64,000 bases of DNA from Amblyornis subalaris. Its lineage: Eukaryota; Chordata; Aves; Passeriformes; Ptilonorhynchidae. How positions within the stretch are numbered: the stretch's first letter is position 1; every line of letters begins with the position of its first letter. The notes under the pieces were generated by a model that was given only the letters and a program-made list of their open reading frames with translations, did not search any database and was not told the DNA's origin. Location of the stretch: positions 7,120,403-7,184,402 of the forward strand of contig JACAXG010000024.1 in NCBI GenBank assembly GCA_018881555.1. The letters run 5' to 3'. The translations under genes and the position numbers were made by a program. Shown here one piece after another: positions 1-14,215 of this stretch.

Positions 1-2027
1 AAAACATTACACCAAAACCAGCCGTTTCAATTGCTTCATAGGGGTTTTTTTAATGATGACGATTGCTGTTTTGGGGGCTTTTTCAGAATAACTTCTTGAG
101 CAAGGGAGCACACTGTGCTGCTACACTTTCCACTTGGCCCTTGATTCAGAAGAAATTTCTGTTTTGATATTAATTTTCCTGTCCACATGCAAAATTGTGA
201 AGCAAAATTGAAAATAAAATGCAAGTTTAGCTTTCTGTTTGGAGTGCTCTTGTCTTGCTCTAATGTCGGAATTTCCCCACAGAACAAAAAAAAAGTGCTA
301 TGGACATGAAAAAACAAGAAGTATCAATGGAGTGTACCAAACCAGTCACCCCACCCCCAGAGNCTGGGGTGTCCCTGTTTGCTCAGGTGTCCCTGTCCTC
401 TCTGATGGCACAGGAAGCACAGCCTTCTCTCCGACCTCAGCAATGGCTCCGCTCGCTCACCCACGCCGCCACCAAAACACACGGAGCTGCCACTGCATGG
501 CCCTGGCTTAACTGACANGGCAAATACCCATTTTCACCAGGCTGTATAATAAAGGATGAGATAAAACCCTGAGCAAATAACTGGGCAAAGTTCGAGCACA
601 CAGCTGCTCCTCACAGGTTACTCTGAGCTGACACACCTGCTGCTTTGGCAGCTGGTTCAGCTCTCTAAGGCCTGGGCTTTGCAGGGCTGGGTGATGTGCT
701 TACACAAGATCTGCCCGTCAGCCAGAAAGATCCCAAAGCGATTTACTAACAATTTATGAGGGATTTACAATCTCACTGCACAAGTGAATGGGCACTACTC
801 CTTACACACCTGCAAGCAAACAAAAACAAATCATTAACCAGATTCCAGATACACCAGAAACCGGTTTGAGAGCCTTAAAATCAGTTTAAATGAGACTAGC
901 CAGCCCTCTTAACCTCGGCAAGTCCCACAGAAACACTACCCCTTATGGCTCTAGGCTGCCTGAGCTTGTCCAGCTCCCNCAGAGGCCACCATGGAGGAAT
1001 TCAATAGTGACATCTACATACATAACCACATAGCAGTGCAAGAAAGGATCCCTCAAAACAGACTGGATGCATCAGACTTCATGGGCATAGTGAAGCCATC
1101 CCACAGACTCCTTCTCTACAGCCTGCATCCTCAAGCTGCTTTCAGGCTCAGACAGATGGACATCCCACTGATGGCAAGTGTGATTCTTCACACCAGGAGA
1201 ATCCAATCAGAATTAGATGCTGTCTGCATGACGGGATGATATCCACGCAACAAACTGTGGTCGTCATGCAACTACAGACCACTCTACTTGCCTCCTGCCT
1301 TCAATCCAGTGCTAAAATTACATAACTTCGTGAGCAGCAACAGAAAATAAAATATATTTTTTAATTCATTTACCCGAAAAGCTTCTCCTCTTCCTATCCC
1401 CATCCAAACTGAAATCATAATCATGATCCAAGGGTGGAAATTCTAAAGCTACTAATATATCTAAAAGCAGAGTAAGACTAGTTTGGATGGAAACCTAAAC
1501 CTTTCTATTGGCTTAGCTGATGTAGGTGAAAGAGTGGACAGGCTCTCAAGCAAAGCTCTGCTATCTTCCAACATATGCATGCATGTATGCACATACACTT
1601 ATGCTATATNTGCATATTATCACATATCTCCATTTTAACTTTAATCTTAATGTCAATTATTAGAGTATTAATCACAAACCTGTGCTGAAACTCACTTCAA
1701 CCCGTGCAAGATCTTAATATTTCATGTTGCATGAACTAAGCTTAAAAAAAACCTGAGCAAGCACGTACATTCCTTCTGATACAAGGAACTAGAGGTTTTG
1801 CTGAACACTGAAAACTGCAAACGTGGAAAGCAGAGATACTGGTATCTTTAGGGAGCAGAACTACCTGCTCCTATTACTTGCAATAGCTGGCTGGTGACAT
1901 AGTTCGTGATACCTTGCAGCACAATACTCCTTGCCATAGCTAAGCCTGTAATTATAGATTAAAAAAAAATGCATCAACCCTGTTTGGAGATGCTTATACC
2001 ACCCTTGGCACATCAGAAATCATTACC

Positions 2028-2052
2028 TATACATGTACAGGTATACATGTAC
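2028..2052. repeat. Short direct repeat of a near-palindromic 11-mer
   Basis: The 11-mer TATACATGTAC occurs at 2028-2038 and again at 2042-2052, three bases apart. Each copy contains the palindrome TACATGTA. It is a small local duplication in intron DNA with no assigned role. Confidence 0.6.
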
Positions 2053-5000
2053 ACAGAGCTCCTAGTTTGGAGACAGAACGAGGAACCCTGTTACTAAGAG
2101 ACAGGTGAGAATTTAGGGTTACAAATTATCTAGCGCACGGGAGAAAAAAATGGGAAACAGTGATAGTCACAGATATAGCAGAGAACATGAAAAAGAATCA
2201 GATCTCACTGATGAGGACAGAAGGGAAACACAAGACAGCCATGAGAGCAAGTGAGAGGAAATACCACAAGCCCCCTCATCTGTAGAAGCAGCAGAGTCTT
2301 ATCTTCAAGGTTTAACTATAAGAGCTATGAAAATCAGAAGCAGCATAAATATCTTTTTTTTTTTTTGTTAGAGGTGGTGGAGTTTCTTCCCCTCCTCTAC
2401 GGAAACACAAATTCTAAGGGCACTAGATATGCAGATTTCAGATAAAACTGCAAATTCAAATACCTAAGCAAGTCCTAGGGATGAGAGGGAGAAATGGAGT
2501 TTTCACTATTCAGAATGCAGGTGCTATTAATACAATGAAGAAGGCAGGTTTTTTTCCTAGGAGAAAACCATTTTATTCCACCCTCGCACCCTAGCAACAT
2601 TAGTCTTTTGATTAAGACAGAATTGGAAGATTTCTTTTGGTCAACAACACCAACTGCATCTGAAACATCACTTAGATAAAGCCACTTCCATTCTTTATAG
2701 AGATGCAACTCAACACCAATCTTGTTATACAACTCATTGCTATGCAAGGAATCAGCTAGAAGCTCTTTCGTCCTGTATTAATTCAAACCGATTTATCTCA
2801 ATGCTCATGAGAGCAGACACTGCACCACACATACAGCATAGCATTGATCTCAAAAGTGGTGTATCATCCCAGGACAACCACACAGAAAGGTCATCCTGAA
2901 GCCAATGTTGGCTAGTAAATACTGCACCTCTGTTACTTAATCGGAGCCAGTTGTAATATCTTCCTTTCAATTTACACTGGACCACAAATTCCCATCTAGT
3001 CAAAGCCCAGGGTTTAATAAACAATTGCAAGGATTTAACTCCTCTTCCTTACCGCCCTGTCACCAGGAGTTACAATCCCAAAGCAGACTAGGCAAAAGGG
3101 AATGCATGAGTGCTCTTTATCCACTCCAGAGCAAAGTCCAGGAGCTTACCTGAAGCCACTGGGGGCTCAAACTCAGGCAAAAGTGACCCTCAGGTTAAAC
3201 AGAGGCATTTGATTAGCTACACACAGTGACTGCATCAGCAGCTGCTGAGTTAATGTAACTAGGATGCCTTAAACTCTACCATTTTCATAACTGAAGCTTT
3301 GGCAACAAGGAGTTTCAACCACTTCAGCTCAAGAAGCAAGCAGCACTCTAGTGGAGGTAAGGATGTGCAGGCAAACAGGAAAGGGAGTAGTGGGGAAACT
3401 GGAATTACTGGGTATATTGCCAGAGCAGTGAAGACAGATCTTTAGTGGTCAATCTCTCAAGATATTGGGGTTTTTCTACTAGATGATGCTATTTAGGGCA
3501 TGCAATCTACACCACTATTCAAAAACAACAACAAAAACACCACACCACACTCTCCTACTCCAAAAAATCTAGCACAAGTGATACAATCTGTGTTTTCACA
3601 TATTATGTATACATTTAACATATCTATGTTCCCCATATCCACAAATTATTCAACTTCTGCCAGCCAATTTGTACAGCAGTGAGGGTAATCCCAGGTGCAA
3701 GTGCTTTGTTCCCTGACACAGATTTACAGGGCAATTTGTATCATTACAGAACATTATCATCCACATGACTATCTTTTTCTTTGTGTCTTTTTCTACTTAT
3801 AAATTTTGGACACTTGTTTCAGAGAACAAGGGAAAAGAACAGGAAAAAAAAAAAGCTTTGTTCACTTACACACACAGACACCAAATCTAGGCCAAGAGTA
3901 AATCCTCAGCATGCAGAGAGACAGGATTAATTTCTAAACATATACATAAGGGAGTAGTTGCCCATGTTAACTGTCATTTAGCCACACCAGTATAGATAGC
4001 AAAAGCCTAAATAAGCTTTGATGGCTGAGGAGCAGGGCCTGACTGAGCCTTGAGAGCAGATGGGGTAAGGCCACATGGATCCTCTCTCCACTGGAGGTTA
4101 TGATTGTCTGATGCATCTATACAATCTTTGGCCAAAATGCCAACTCAGTCTTCAGAAAACTTCAGGTCTATATAAAAAAAAAAATCCATACCTGATTATT
4201 TCATGTGATACATGAGCACATTAAGGACGATTGTACAAACCGTAGATGTCACATGCTGTTTCATTGCTTTCAGGTAGAGTATAGCAATATAATCCTTTAT
4301 TCAAAGACCTTTGAAACCAAGGGCGAAAATCTTAACAGGAAAAAAAACCCAAACAAACCAGAAGTTATTTCTTCAGTTAAATTTTAATTGCACTGACGCA
4401 AGATCTCCTTCACTATTGTAAATCCCCGAAGTCTACCTGAACCCTGACCTCATTTTCTCGAAGTTTCATGCAAAAAACAGGCTTTCAGACAACTTGGACT
4501 CTTCCTAATATCCTTACCATGGGGATGGCTGTCCACACTTCTCTTCACAGCTGCTAAAGCATGTCTAAAGTCACCCATGGTAAACTAAGATTTTCAGGTG
4601 GGGAATTAGCAGCAGGGACAGACAGATTCTCAAGAAGCAAAAGATGCTGCTCTCATGATGACATCATTTATAACGAAAAGTCACAGGAGAAATTTCTTGC
4701 CCCTCTCAACTATGTCAAAGCAGAATTTCATCAAGTAAAAATCCTAAGTTTTTCCTCAGTGGCTCTATGGAGGAAATATTACAACGTATTTCTTTTTAAA
4801 CCAGTGTCAGTTGCTTCTGTCAAATCGCAAACATTTGATCATGGAGTCCTTAATAAAGGTTCAGCATCAGGCAATTTGAGAGGCAACTAAACTAATAGCA
4901 CAAGAGAAGGATTCCAGCACTGAAGGAAAAGCCTGTTGTTACACGATAGGTCAGAGCTATCTTCCTCCAGTCAGAGCTGAGAGAGAACCAGCTTGTCTCT

Positions 5001-7544
5001 CCCTGCAGTCATTCCACTAATGCCCGTGCTCCTTGCTTAATCCTGCCTCATGTCCTGTGCCACATCCTTCCTAGCAAAATATGAAATCAGCAGGAAACAG
5101 AGACTGTTTAGGGACTACACCGTGCTGCTGCCGAGCACAAGCCTGCTCATCACCACAACAGCTAAATTTAGTACAAAAGAGAGGGACTGGAAGAAAGGAT
5201 GCCCTACACCACAGGCTCATGAGTCTGTTTTCTCTTTTCCTCCCTTCCTTCCCCTGCCCTTTCGGGAAGCACAGTCACTTCCATGCCAGCTAGTGCTTCA
5301 CAGTTTAGGCTATGAGGGGGATGAGTCTCTTTGTCCCCACCTACTCACACAACCAGGGGACCCTCCAGAACAAGCCCTTTTCTACTAACAAATAAAGTAA
5401 GTTCCACTGTCAAAAATTCCTACCATCTGCTTTTCATTTTTTCCTTATAACAGAAAAATACATTCTCTGCTATTTTTAAACTGAATTTGTTTGCAGTCCT
5501 AACTTCTTTGCTTTCTAATAAACATTTTTACCTAAATATGTAGATGCCACTAAGAAAATAGGCTTTAGATACAGGGAAAGTTTGGCTCAGGAAAACACAA
5601 CTGATCCCAAGATCCCTGATAAATAAATCTTACTGAGATGGGGATCTCGACTTCCCAATTATACCATTTAGAGAAAATGACAACGTTTTAACTTAAAATA
5701 AATCTGATATCCAGAACATATTAAGGAAAAAAAATCCCAAACTGATATTTTGATTGACCTGGATTAGGAAGCAACTACAGAGGCAAAGCTGAGCAAACAA
5801 GAGCCTTTTGTAGGCAGGTGGGGTGGAGGTGGAAGGGACAAATAATTATGGTGATACATACTTGAGGCAGCACCTCTTCAGTTTGGATTAATTGCAGGCA
5901 GAACATCATGTCTGACCAGGTTCTCAACCAGATTTCTCCGAGTCCAATCCAGTGACGTACTGATAAGCTTCTGTATCTACTTTAATTGATAAGAGCTTTC
6001 AGGACAGACTAACAGCAGAAATCTGAAGATAGGAAATAATACAGACAAGTGGCTGATTTTCTGTTTGTGGCTAACAAAGTCAGTCCTTACATTTATGGAA
6101 AAGAAGTGTTTCTTATGAAAACAGATACAAATTTTTTTTTTTTCCATTACAAAGGAAAGATCTATTTAAAAAATCTTTTCTTTGGCATTTTTAATGGAAA
6201 ATGCCACTTACAACCAGTTCTATTTCTATGTAACAAATATGCTATAGAGATGTAACAGCATATCTGGTTGTTCAAAAAAATGTCAGGGAAGCACACTAAC
6301 TCATCTCACCCTGCTATTTCCGTATTTGTACATGAATTTATGTATTACAAAGAAAGGGATTGAATAAGTCTCATTTTAACCTTTTAACCTTTTGTTGTTG
6401 TTGTTGAACTCCTGCTTTATTTCTGAACTACATGCTTTAAAGTTAACACATCGTCATGTGGGTGAATGTCTAAAGATTGTGTTGTGAAATGTCTGGAATT
6501 AATATTGTATATGTGTAGTGGATTAGCCAGTACTCATGTTAATAGAAAAGTTAGGATGTTAAAGGAACAGCTAAAAAGACAAAAGTAATATGGCACTTTT
6601 GAAAATGAACTTAAAACGCTTAGACCTACAGGTCTTGTTAGATCCATGAAAAAATAGAAACTGTAAAATTTCAGCCTTGAAATCTGCTTGAAGTCCACTC
6701 ACAGGATCTATACATACATTACAAAAAGAGAAGAGTTAATTTACTGAGTGTTTTGAAGCGTCTGTAGTAGTGGAAAAAGGCAATGACACATAGCTGTTCC
6801 TCCAGATTACTTACCAGCATCTCCATATATAGGGCTCCCATTAAAATGTGAGTGGGTAGGTTTACTCAGGGATCTCAAACATAGCACACTTCCAGAGCTT
6901 TGAGCTACCTAGGTCATATCCCACACTCCCCATGCACTCATCCCTAAACAAAGCGCAACCCTTGTGCTCCCTCACTTGTGTGGGGCCACAATCCTGTCAT
7001 CAGATCTGCACATACAGTGTGTGCCACTGAAGTCACGGGCACAGAGATGCACTTACACAGATCTGAATGTGGGCTCAGGATTTTGGCTGGAGCCCACCGT
7101 AAGGACTTGTGTACACCTGGGTCTGGGGAGGTTGGATGTTTTAGTTTCATTTTATAAATTAGGATAACTACAACTCAAGAAAGATTCGCAGAAGACAGGC
7201 TGTGCTGATGCAAAAATGGATTCACATTACTGCTTTCCACCTCTATTTGCCCTCCACCTTGCCTACAGAAAGCAAGCAAGGAGCACAGCTATTGCANATG
7301 AAGCCATTGCCTGATTTTTATTCCAGAGTAGCTCCCCATATAGAGACAATTCTGGAATCAAAGTATTTTTGTTCCAGAATAATTATGTTGCTAGTAACGT
7401 GGGCAATCTATTCCATGGTAACTGAAGTACAGCAGGACAGCCACTCTGGAAGAACTAAGATGGTTGTACACCCCCACAGACACTTGCAGTAGCTTAGGCC
7501 GTAAGGAACACCAGATAGATCTGAATGCCAGCTAAAAACAGTAG

Positions 7545-7580
7545 GAGTCTCCCCAGTGACTTCAGTGGGCTTTGGCTGAG
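7545..7580. repeat. Fragment of ancient amniote repeat (TGACTTCAGTGGG motif)
   Basis: The stretch has AGTGACTTCAGTGGGCTTTGG, a phrase that recurs in old interspersed repeats of reptiles and birds (commonly as CATTGACTTCAATGGG). A related but reversed phrase, CCACTGAAGTCACGGGC, is near 7024. The match is short and from memory of the motif only. Confidence 0.3.
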
Positions 7581-9131
7581 GCACTGTGTAAAGGAAATTG
7601 CTTAATTCCTGTGTATTTTTAAAAAGGATTCTAAAAAAAAAAACAAACAAACCCAAATCATATAAAACTGAGCCACAAGCCTGCAGGCGTTCAGGCACGA
7701 GCAATCCCCCAAACCCAGCGAGACCCGCACACATTTGTACAACTGCTCTTGGTGTGTGAACACCACATCTCTGCACCAAGAGCTGACAGAACTAACTCTT
7801 AACTCTTAGCTTTCTCACTGACATGCAGTCCAAAAGCCTCAAAGCATGTTTAACCATGATATACGCCTTGCTTTAAACTACCATCCTCTTTTTTAACTTG
7901 AGTAGTATGAAATTGATCGTGTGAAATGAGAACATCAAGGTGAGAAGCACTGCAATCAATTTCTTCCTTAAAAAAAAAAAAAAATCACTCCATACAATGT
8001 TTTGCATTTCCTGAGGGATTTATTTTGTGATTGTTTAAGTTTAAGCATTGGTGATTTATTATTTTTTTTTTTTTTTAAGGATAAAATCTTTCCATCTAAA
8101 AATTCTAACCAGATGTGAATTTCAGACTTCCAAATTTGGGAATGTTCAGATCAAGAGCTGTTGTTCTAGTCTTTCAGCCATCATCATCACTGTAAACATT
8201 AATGTTTTCAATTATTTCACCCTCAACTCATTAAGATGCTCAACCTATATATGGCCAAAATTAAGTGGAGGTCCAGAGAATCTCAGCAGACAGTTACAGG
8301 ACTCAGGCCCAAGTCACAGAACCTTAGATCACAGAAATTTTGCACAATTCTGGTAATCTGGTTACGAAAGTTAAGCAAAACTTTTGATGCAAATATTGTG
8401 CACGGCAATTATCTGGGTGATCGATCTAAGGGTGAGTTTCAGAACTGGTACGTGTAGCTCCACTTGATTTGCATCACAAATTGGAGCTTTCTAAGGGAGA
8501 GGAGTATGTTCCTTTCTTTCTTTAGCTGGGCTCTATTAGCTTACTCCCAACCTTCTGAGATGTTGCAGAGATAAGCAATCCCTTCCTGAACCATCAGTTC
8601 CGTCTGCCCTGCGCATCTCACAAAACAAAAGAGAAAAATGAGAAAACTTTCCTTGTATTGTGGCTCCAGCTTTCTGCCATTTAATAAACCATTTCTAACC
8701 ATTTAATAAATTTAATTCAACCTTTTATTAAATCATTTAACCATTTAAAAAATCATTATGCAGATGTTATTTAAATAAATCTTAACCCTTCTGGCTATAG
8801 ATGTTAACCCAATGCTCACCAATTTGGTAGTACCTTTATAGCAGTGACCAATTTTTGTTCTCCTTCCATAGTCTTCCCTTTCACCATCTTTAGATATCAA
8901 TTCACTCCCTTCAATGTCTGTGAAAACAAACTTATTTATATGTTCCAAACATCACAGCCAGTGTCAGTCCATTGTTGCTACTGGCTCGTGCTTATGATCT
9001 GGGGAACAAGGGGTCTGAGGATTGCTGAATGCTGAACAGGCAGCAGCTCAGTTCAAGTCTCCCAGCACTAAAAGACAACATAGCAGCACGTTTTTGTCTG
9101 TTTGTTTGTTTTCCGGGTTTTTTTTTAAACG

Positions 9132-9215
9132 TAGGGGATACTGAGGCACAGACAAGGAGCACACAGAGAGCTCAAGGAGTCACCCGTAAGAAAATCCAGC
9201 TCTCTGCAGGATTGG
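9132..9215 (-). repeat. MIR-like SINE fossil
   Basis: On the plus strand the sequence reads GGGGATACTGAGGCACAGAC, then an ACACAGAG segment, a CACCCGTAAG segment and an AATCCAGCTCTCTGC segment. This is the order expected for the antisense MIR core region (GGGGAAACTGAGGCACAGAG, then the CACACAGC-TAGTAAG part). It is decayed, as expected of a pre-avian element. Confidence 0.45.
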
Positions 9216-10647
9216 ACGAAAAAAAAAGATCTACTTCAGACTAACTCTTTAGACAGCCTACAGTAGTCTCTAATTTTAGAAAGTAACATTACTTAAAAGT
9301 AAATGTAACAAGCAACAACATATATTGCACATAAAATTATGAGAGAGATATATATAAAAATAATCTATATTGCACTTAATGTGGCATATAACAATAACAT
9401 AATACATTTTGATCCCTAATTTATGAGCTGGAATTTACGTCAGTGGCAATTGGTAATGGAAACTCCCATTGGTTCTAATCTGAGTGGATTAAGTCCTGAT
9501 GCTAAGATTGCAACACTCACAAAAAATCCTGGATCTATAGATGGAAAGAAACAGAAGTATATAAAATCCTGGGATACGATCCTGAAATTTGTTCTCTCAC
9601 AAACAATCTCCTTGAGAAAATCCAACCCAGATGAAAGTTCTGAATCATATCCTTCCCAAATCAGTGGCAAAGACCCCAAGATGAGCAACATGCCCAGAGG
9701 GATATAGTGAACCAAGGAGGAGAAAAACGAATAGTGTCTCATGATATACGAGGAGAAAGCAGCAGCAAATGGAGTTGTAACACTTTCTAGGCACTGTAAT
9801 CCCACAACCCTGCAAACAGCTCCTGAGTTGAGATCCTGGAAAAGATAATTTTCTTGCCATCAACAAATCGCTGCTCTTAAAAGAGCGAGGTTGGCTGACA
9901 AGCCTTGGGGTTCACTGAGGCAGCTTCCAGTGCTGACACAAGCCTGCCTATTAGCACAACCATGAAACATTTTATGCCAGGACAATTGCAAAGACTGAAA
10001 CTCTTTTTGAAGACAGACAAGTAGATGTACTGGAACAGTCACCACTCGTTTGGTTTGGGGTTTGTTGCTGTTTTAGGTTGGTATTTGTTTTTAAACAGAG
10101 GTACAACACTGTTTAAATGCTCGATGCATGACTAACCGGGGTCATTACACCACTGTATGAAAGTGTTTGCTTGTGACCCTATGCTGTCTCTGTGTGACTG
10201 TTCTGAGCTCACCTGGAGGTTCAGGAGTTTCTTTTCAAGTCAACTACATCCAAAAGCCACCTGTCAAACGAGCTTGTTCCCACCTCCTCCAACCCAACTA
10301 CTGGCTTAACTCACTGTTAAGATGACTCTTTGCTCCACCTTCTGCATCCCTAATGGTAAGACAGGTTCTACAGGCCAGATGTTGACACCAGCTGTGTCCT
10401 GGCTGACAGCTTGGGTGATTCCAGTGGGTTGGCATGAGTGGGCACAGCCCTGCAGTTTGGGTTCAGTGAGAAGCACTGTTTATGATGCTCTGAAAAGAGG
10501 AAATGGTAAGGGAGCTATTGACATGCTTATCATTAAGCATATGCTTAAATGTCTTGTATAAATGTCCAAAGCATCAGGCTAAAGCAAAACAGCTTGCTAT
10601 TCTAATTTTAGGATTGGAGGTGCAAAATAAGCTGTTCCCTTTTCCCC

Positions 10648-10730
10648 TGCTCCTCTCTGCCTCGGTTTCTCCATTAGAAAAACAGAAGAAATCACACTGA
10701 TTTGCTTTGTAAGGCATTTGGAAACAGCAG
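10648..10730 (+). repeat. MIR-like SINE fossil
   Basis: CTCTCTGCCTCGGTTTCTCC followed by ATTAGAAAAACAG matches the sense MIR core (CTCTGTGCCTCAGTTTCC-TCATCTGTAAAA). The right part (TTTGCTTTGTAAGGCATTTGGAAA) fits the region before the MIR tail. Boundaries are approximate. Confidence 0.45.
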
Positions 10731-13700
10731 CAAAAACATGAAACAAAATGCTTCCTTGCTCTACCAAGGACCCAGGGCCTGGTTACCATTCACTACAATC
10801 TTTCAAGTAAGGAGTTTCATTGTTCTCAGGAAGGACCTTCTACAAGCTAGAGGAAGGACACGAGCACCACTGGACCAGCAATGAACCACACACATTACAG
10901 ACCTGCAACAGGAGAATACCCAGCCATCTCCTCCTGGGGCAGAGCATGTCACAAGACACGATCTGAGCTGTTCCTCACACCTCCGCCATAATTTTTCTAA
11001 GGGCTGCACGTATACTACAGACACGTGCAGACTTACCAGCATTCACCAGGTCTGACTAACATTGACACAGCTGTGTGAGCAGAATGTGCGCAGTGACCCA
11101 ACCATACCAGTAAAACTGCCCTCACACTGCAAGAGTCTGTTCCACTAGTGGACAGCAGTGATTTTCACAGCAGTAACACTTTGCTACGCAGCAACATTTA
11201 TCCTCAGACCACTCTGTCAATACATTCTGCCTGCTATTCTTGTCCATGTAAAGCACTGATACAGCTTCAAAAAGATTTCTCTTCCTTTCTCTGGCCTGTA
11301 CTCCCACACTTTCAGGAAGCTCTTTGAGCCTCCCAACCTCTCATTTTCTAATCTGCTATTCCTACACACACACAGAGTCCTCGGCAACTCTGCTTCAAAC
11401 CACAGGAGGCAAAAAATCCACAACCACCGCAGGACCATCGGAGTCAGGAGTACACAAAAACACACAGCCCCGCTACTAGAGATGTAAGTGGTTTTGATTT
11501 GAAGTTCCAAGAAATGCAGAGCAAGGTGCATTTGTTCTCACCACAAAGTGGCTACAAGTGCAAGCAAAATTCCTCCAGGGTCCCCCAGGGAAAGAGAACT
11601 TTTCCAGGAACCGATCCCCCTGCCCTTTCTCAACACATTTAAGAACCCGCAGCTCTTCACAGGGATACCCCGAAGGGAGGCAAGATGCTCAAAGGGAGCT
11701 CTCTCTTCCTTAGCACTTCCAACAACCTTTTTGTAAAGCTTCTAAGTGAAGCTGAAATTGGCACCTAACTTCCAAAGGAAACTTTATCTCACCAGTAAAA
11801 CATGCAGGAACAATCTTTGGGAGTAATGGGAGAGGAAAGAAGTGACCGGTGAAGAGTTGGAGATTATTATTATTATTTACTGGGCTGAAAACATCCTCCC
11901 ACACACCTGCACACACCTTTCTTGTCTGCTGTACTGGTCCTGAGCAAAAATTGCACAATAACATTGCTTGAGCCGATCTAATTTAAGGATGGATACAAGA
12001 AAAACGATTCTCAGAAACTTAAGTAAGCCCAGCAGGGGCAGCTCCAAAATCTTCTGTGCATCAGCTCAAATAACCTAAGAGCGATATATGAACAGCTGCT
12101 GCAGCTTGGAAAAGTGCCTGTTCTCAGACAAGGTGGCAAACATTGACTGTTTCAGCCTAGAAAAGGAAGGGAAGCCTGGGAGCCGACTGCCAGGTCAGAG
12201 CTGGTGTCCCTTAAAAGAGCTGAGAGCCCACACTACCAGTGACACAGGAGCACTGACAGGACTTACAGAAGCAGCGAGGGCAATGCACAGACATTCAGCT
12301 GGGTCAGTGTGGAAGATACGTTTCTAAATCAAGGATTTCTAGTCTTATGTAATTTGTTTTCATCCCTTCCACCCTCCCCATCCCCACCCAAAAAAAGAAA
12401 TTAAAATCTCACTTTCATATATTTATGAGTTCTATCTAGTTATTACAATGTCCCAAGAACGAATGGCTATCTATTCACACAGAAGCATTTAGCTATGGCT
12501 TCTTCTTTGCTTTCTTAATAAGCTCAACAAAAACATTCAGTATCTGACCTCCTCACAGATATCCACTGAGTCCAGGCTGAACAGGTCTCCAGCACTCCTT
12601 GTCTGTACTCCTACCCTGGCACCCCGGTACCTCTTTGTACTGTGTGAAGTGCTCAGCAAGGAATAGCAGAAGAGGAAATCACACCTCTGAGACGGGACAA
12701 GACATAAAACCAAGACAGACAACCACTTTAAACAAATCTGAAAGGGATTTAACAACTGGAGATTTCTTCCAATCACAGTATCCACAAGGAGATGACAGTA
12801 AAATAATAGCCAGATGAATAGAAAACAGATGGATAGCACTCAACCAAACGAATGAGGTAGCTCCTGCACCAATTTCTTATTTGTCAGAGACATTCCAAAT
12901 GTATTTTACTGGGAGGGGGGGAATACAAGCCTTCCCCAAGTATGTGAGACTAGTTAAGTTTCCCAACTTTGCAGGCAATGCAAAAGTTCAGGAGGATAAC
13001 AGAAAAAAAAGAAAAAAGTACCACCAATTCCTATTTCTGTTGCTGCTGTTCCCATCATGTGCTATTCAGAAACTATCATTATTAGAAAACATATTGTCTG
13101 TCTATATTTGGAGGGAAAGGTGTTCTTTCAGTCAACTTCCTCAAGCTGAGTCAGGAAAAAACAAATGGAGTTTTGAAATGCTGAGTCATTTTGCTTTGTA
13201 TAATACCTCAAAATAAAAACCCATAGTAATGAAACAGACAAATAGACCTTGCTGTTAATAAATCCCTGAGAATCTACACAACTTCTAAGAGTTTGGTTTT
13301 TTGAAACCAAAGGTGTTCTTTTTTCCTCATGTTCAAGCTTTCAGAAAATGAATTAAAACCAGTGATGTCACCTGTGGGGCAACATCTGTCTCTTGACCTA
13401 GCTTTCATTATGACTACCACCACCAGCTAATAATGAGTTTTTCTTTATCAGCCATCTCTTGCTCAGTTATCACTATAGGCTTCAGCCAAATCCTCTCAAA
13501 TTTAGTGAAGGACAGAGATCNGGCCCAATAAAACACAATTGTCTGACAGTCTCTGTCCTGAAGAATGACGTCACCTTTAGCTGCAGAATTTTCTCTAGCT
13601 TTTCAAGTAACTTTGGAGGGAAGAGAATTTCTCAAGTCTTCCTCACAACGTCATCTAAGCTGCTATCAGGTGGAAGAAATTATTTCACTAGAATCCTTCA

Positions 13701-14118
13701 CTAAAATCTACACAAATCAAAAACCTTGGGGTAATACCAAACTAGTAAGTCATCAGTTCCACACTGAGCAGATTTCAATACTTTTTCTATTAAATTTTAA
13801 GTTCATTATCCCAGCCATGGTTCAGGCCTCCTCTCATGCATCAACCAACACAGTGGTATCTACAGGAATTTTTCAGATAATAGTTCACAACAAAAGTTTT
13901 ATTAGGGCGGAAAAAAAAAAAGGGGGGTGAACTATCCAAAATCATACCCCAGTGCTATTAAACCCTGAGTCCTACTACCAATAATTCTGCAGCATCATCC
14001 AGCAAGGGGTTAAGGTAAGATCTTTATTAATTAGCTGTATAACAGAGGTACAAGCAGTTTCCACCCCTGATCTGACTTCATTTTGCTGGGTGTTAACACT
14101 TTATGGAGTGGCAATCAC

Positions 14119-14215
14119 ATTAAATGACTTCAAGGCCACAGACAATACAGTAGCAGAGCAGGGACTGAACTAAAACTTCCTGTATCTCCATGCAGTACCT
14201 TTCACCCAAGCCTAC
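14119..14215 (-). repeat. MIR-like SINE fossil
   Basis: The plus strand has TTAAATGACTTCAAGGCCAC, then an AGTAGCAGAGCAGGGACTGAAC segment. This is the antisense MIR order (TTAAGTGACTTGCCCAAGGTCACACAGC, then GTGGCAGAGCCGGGATTCGAAC). It is one of the clearer copies in the window. Confidence 0.55.
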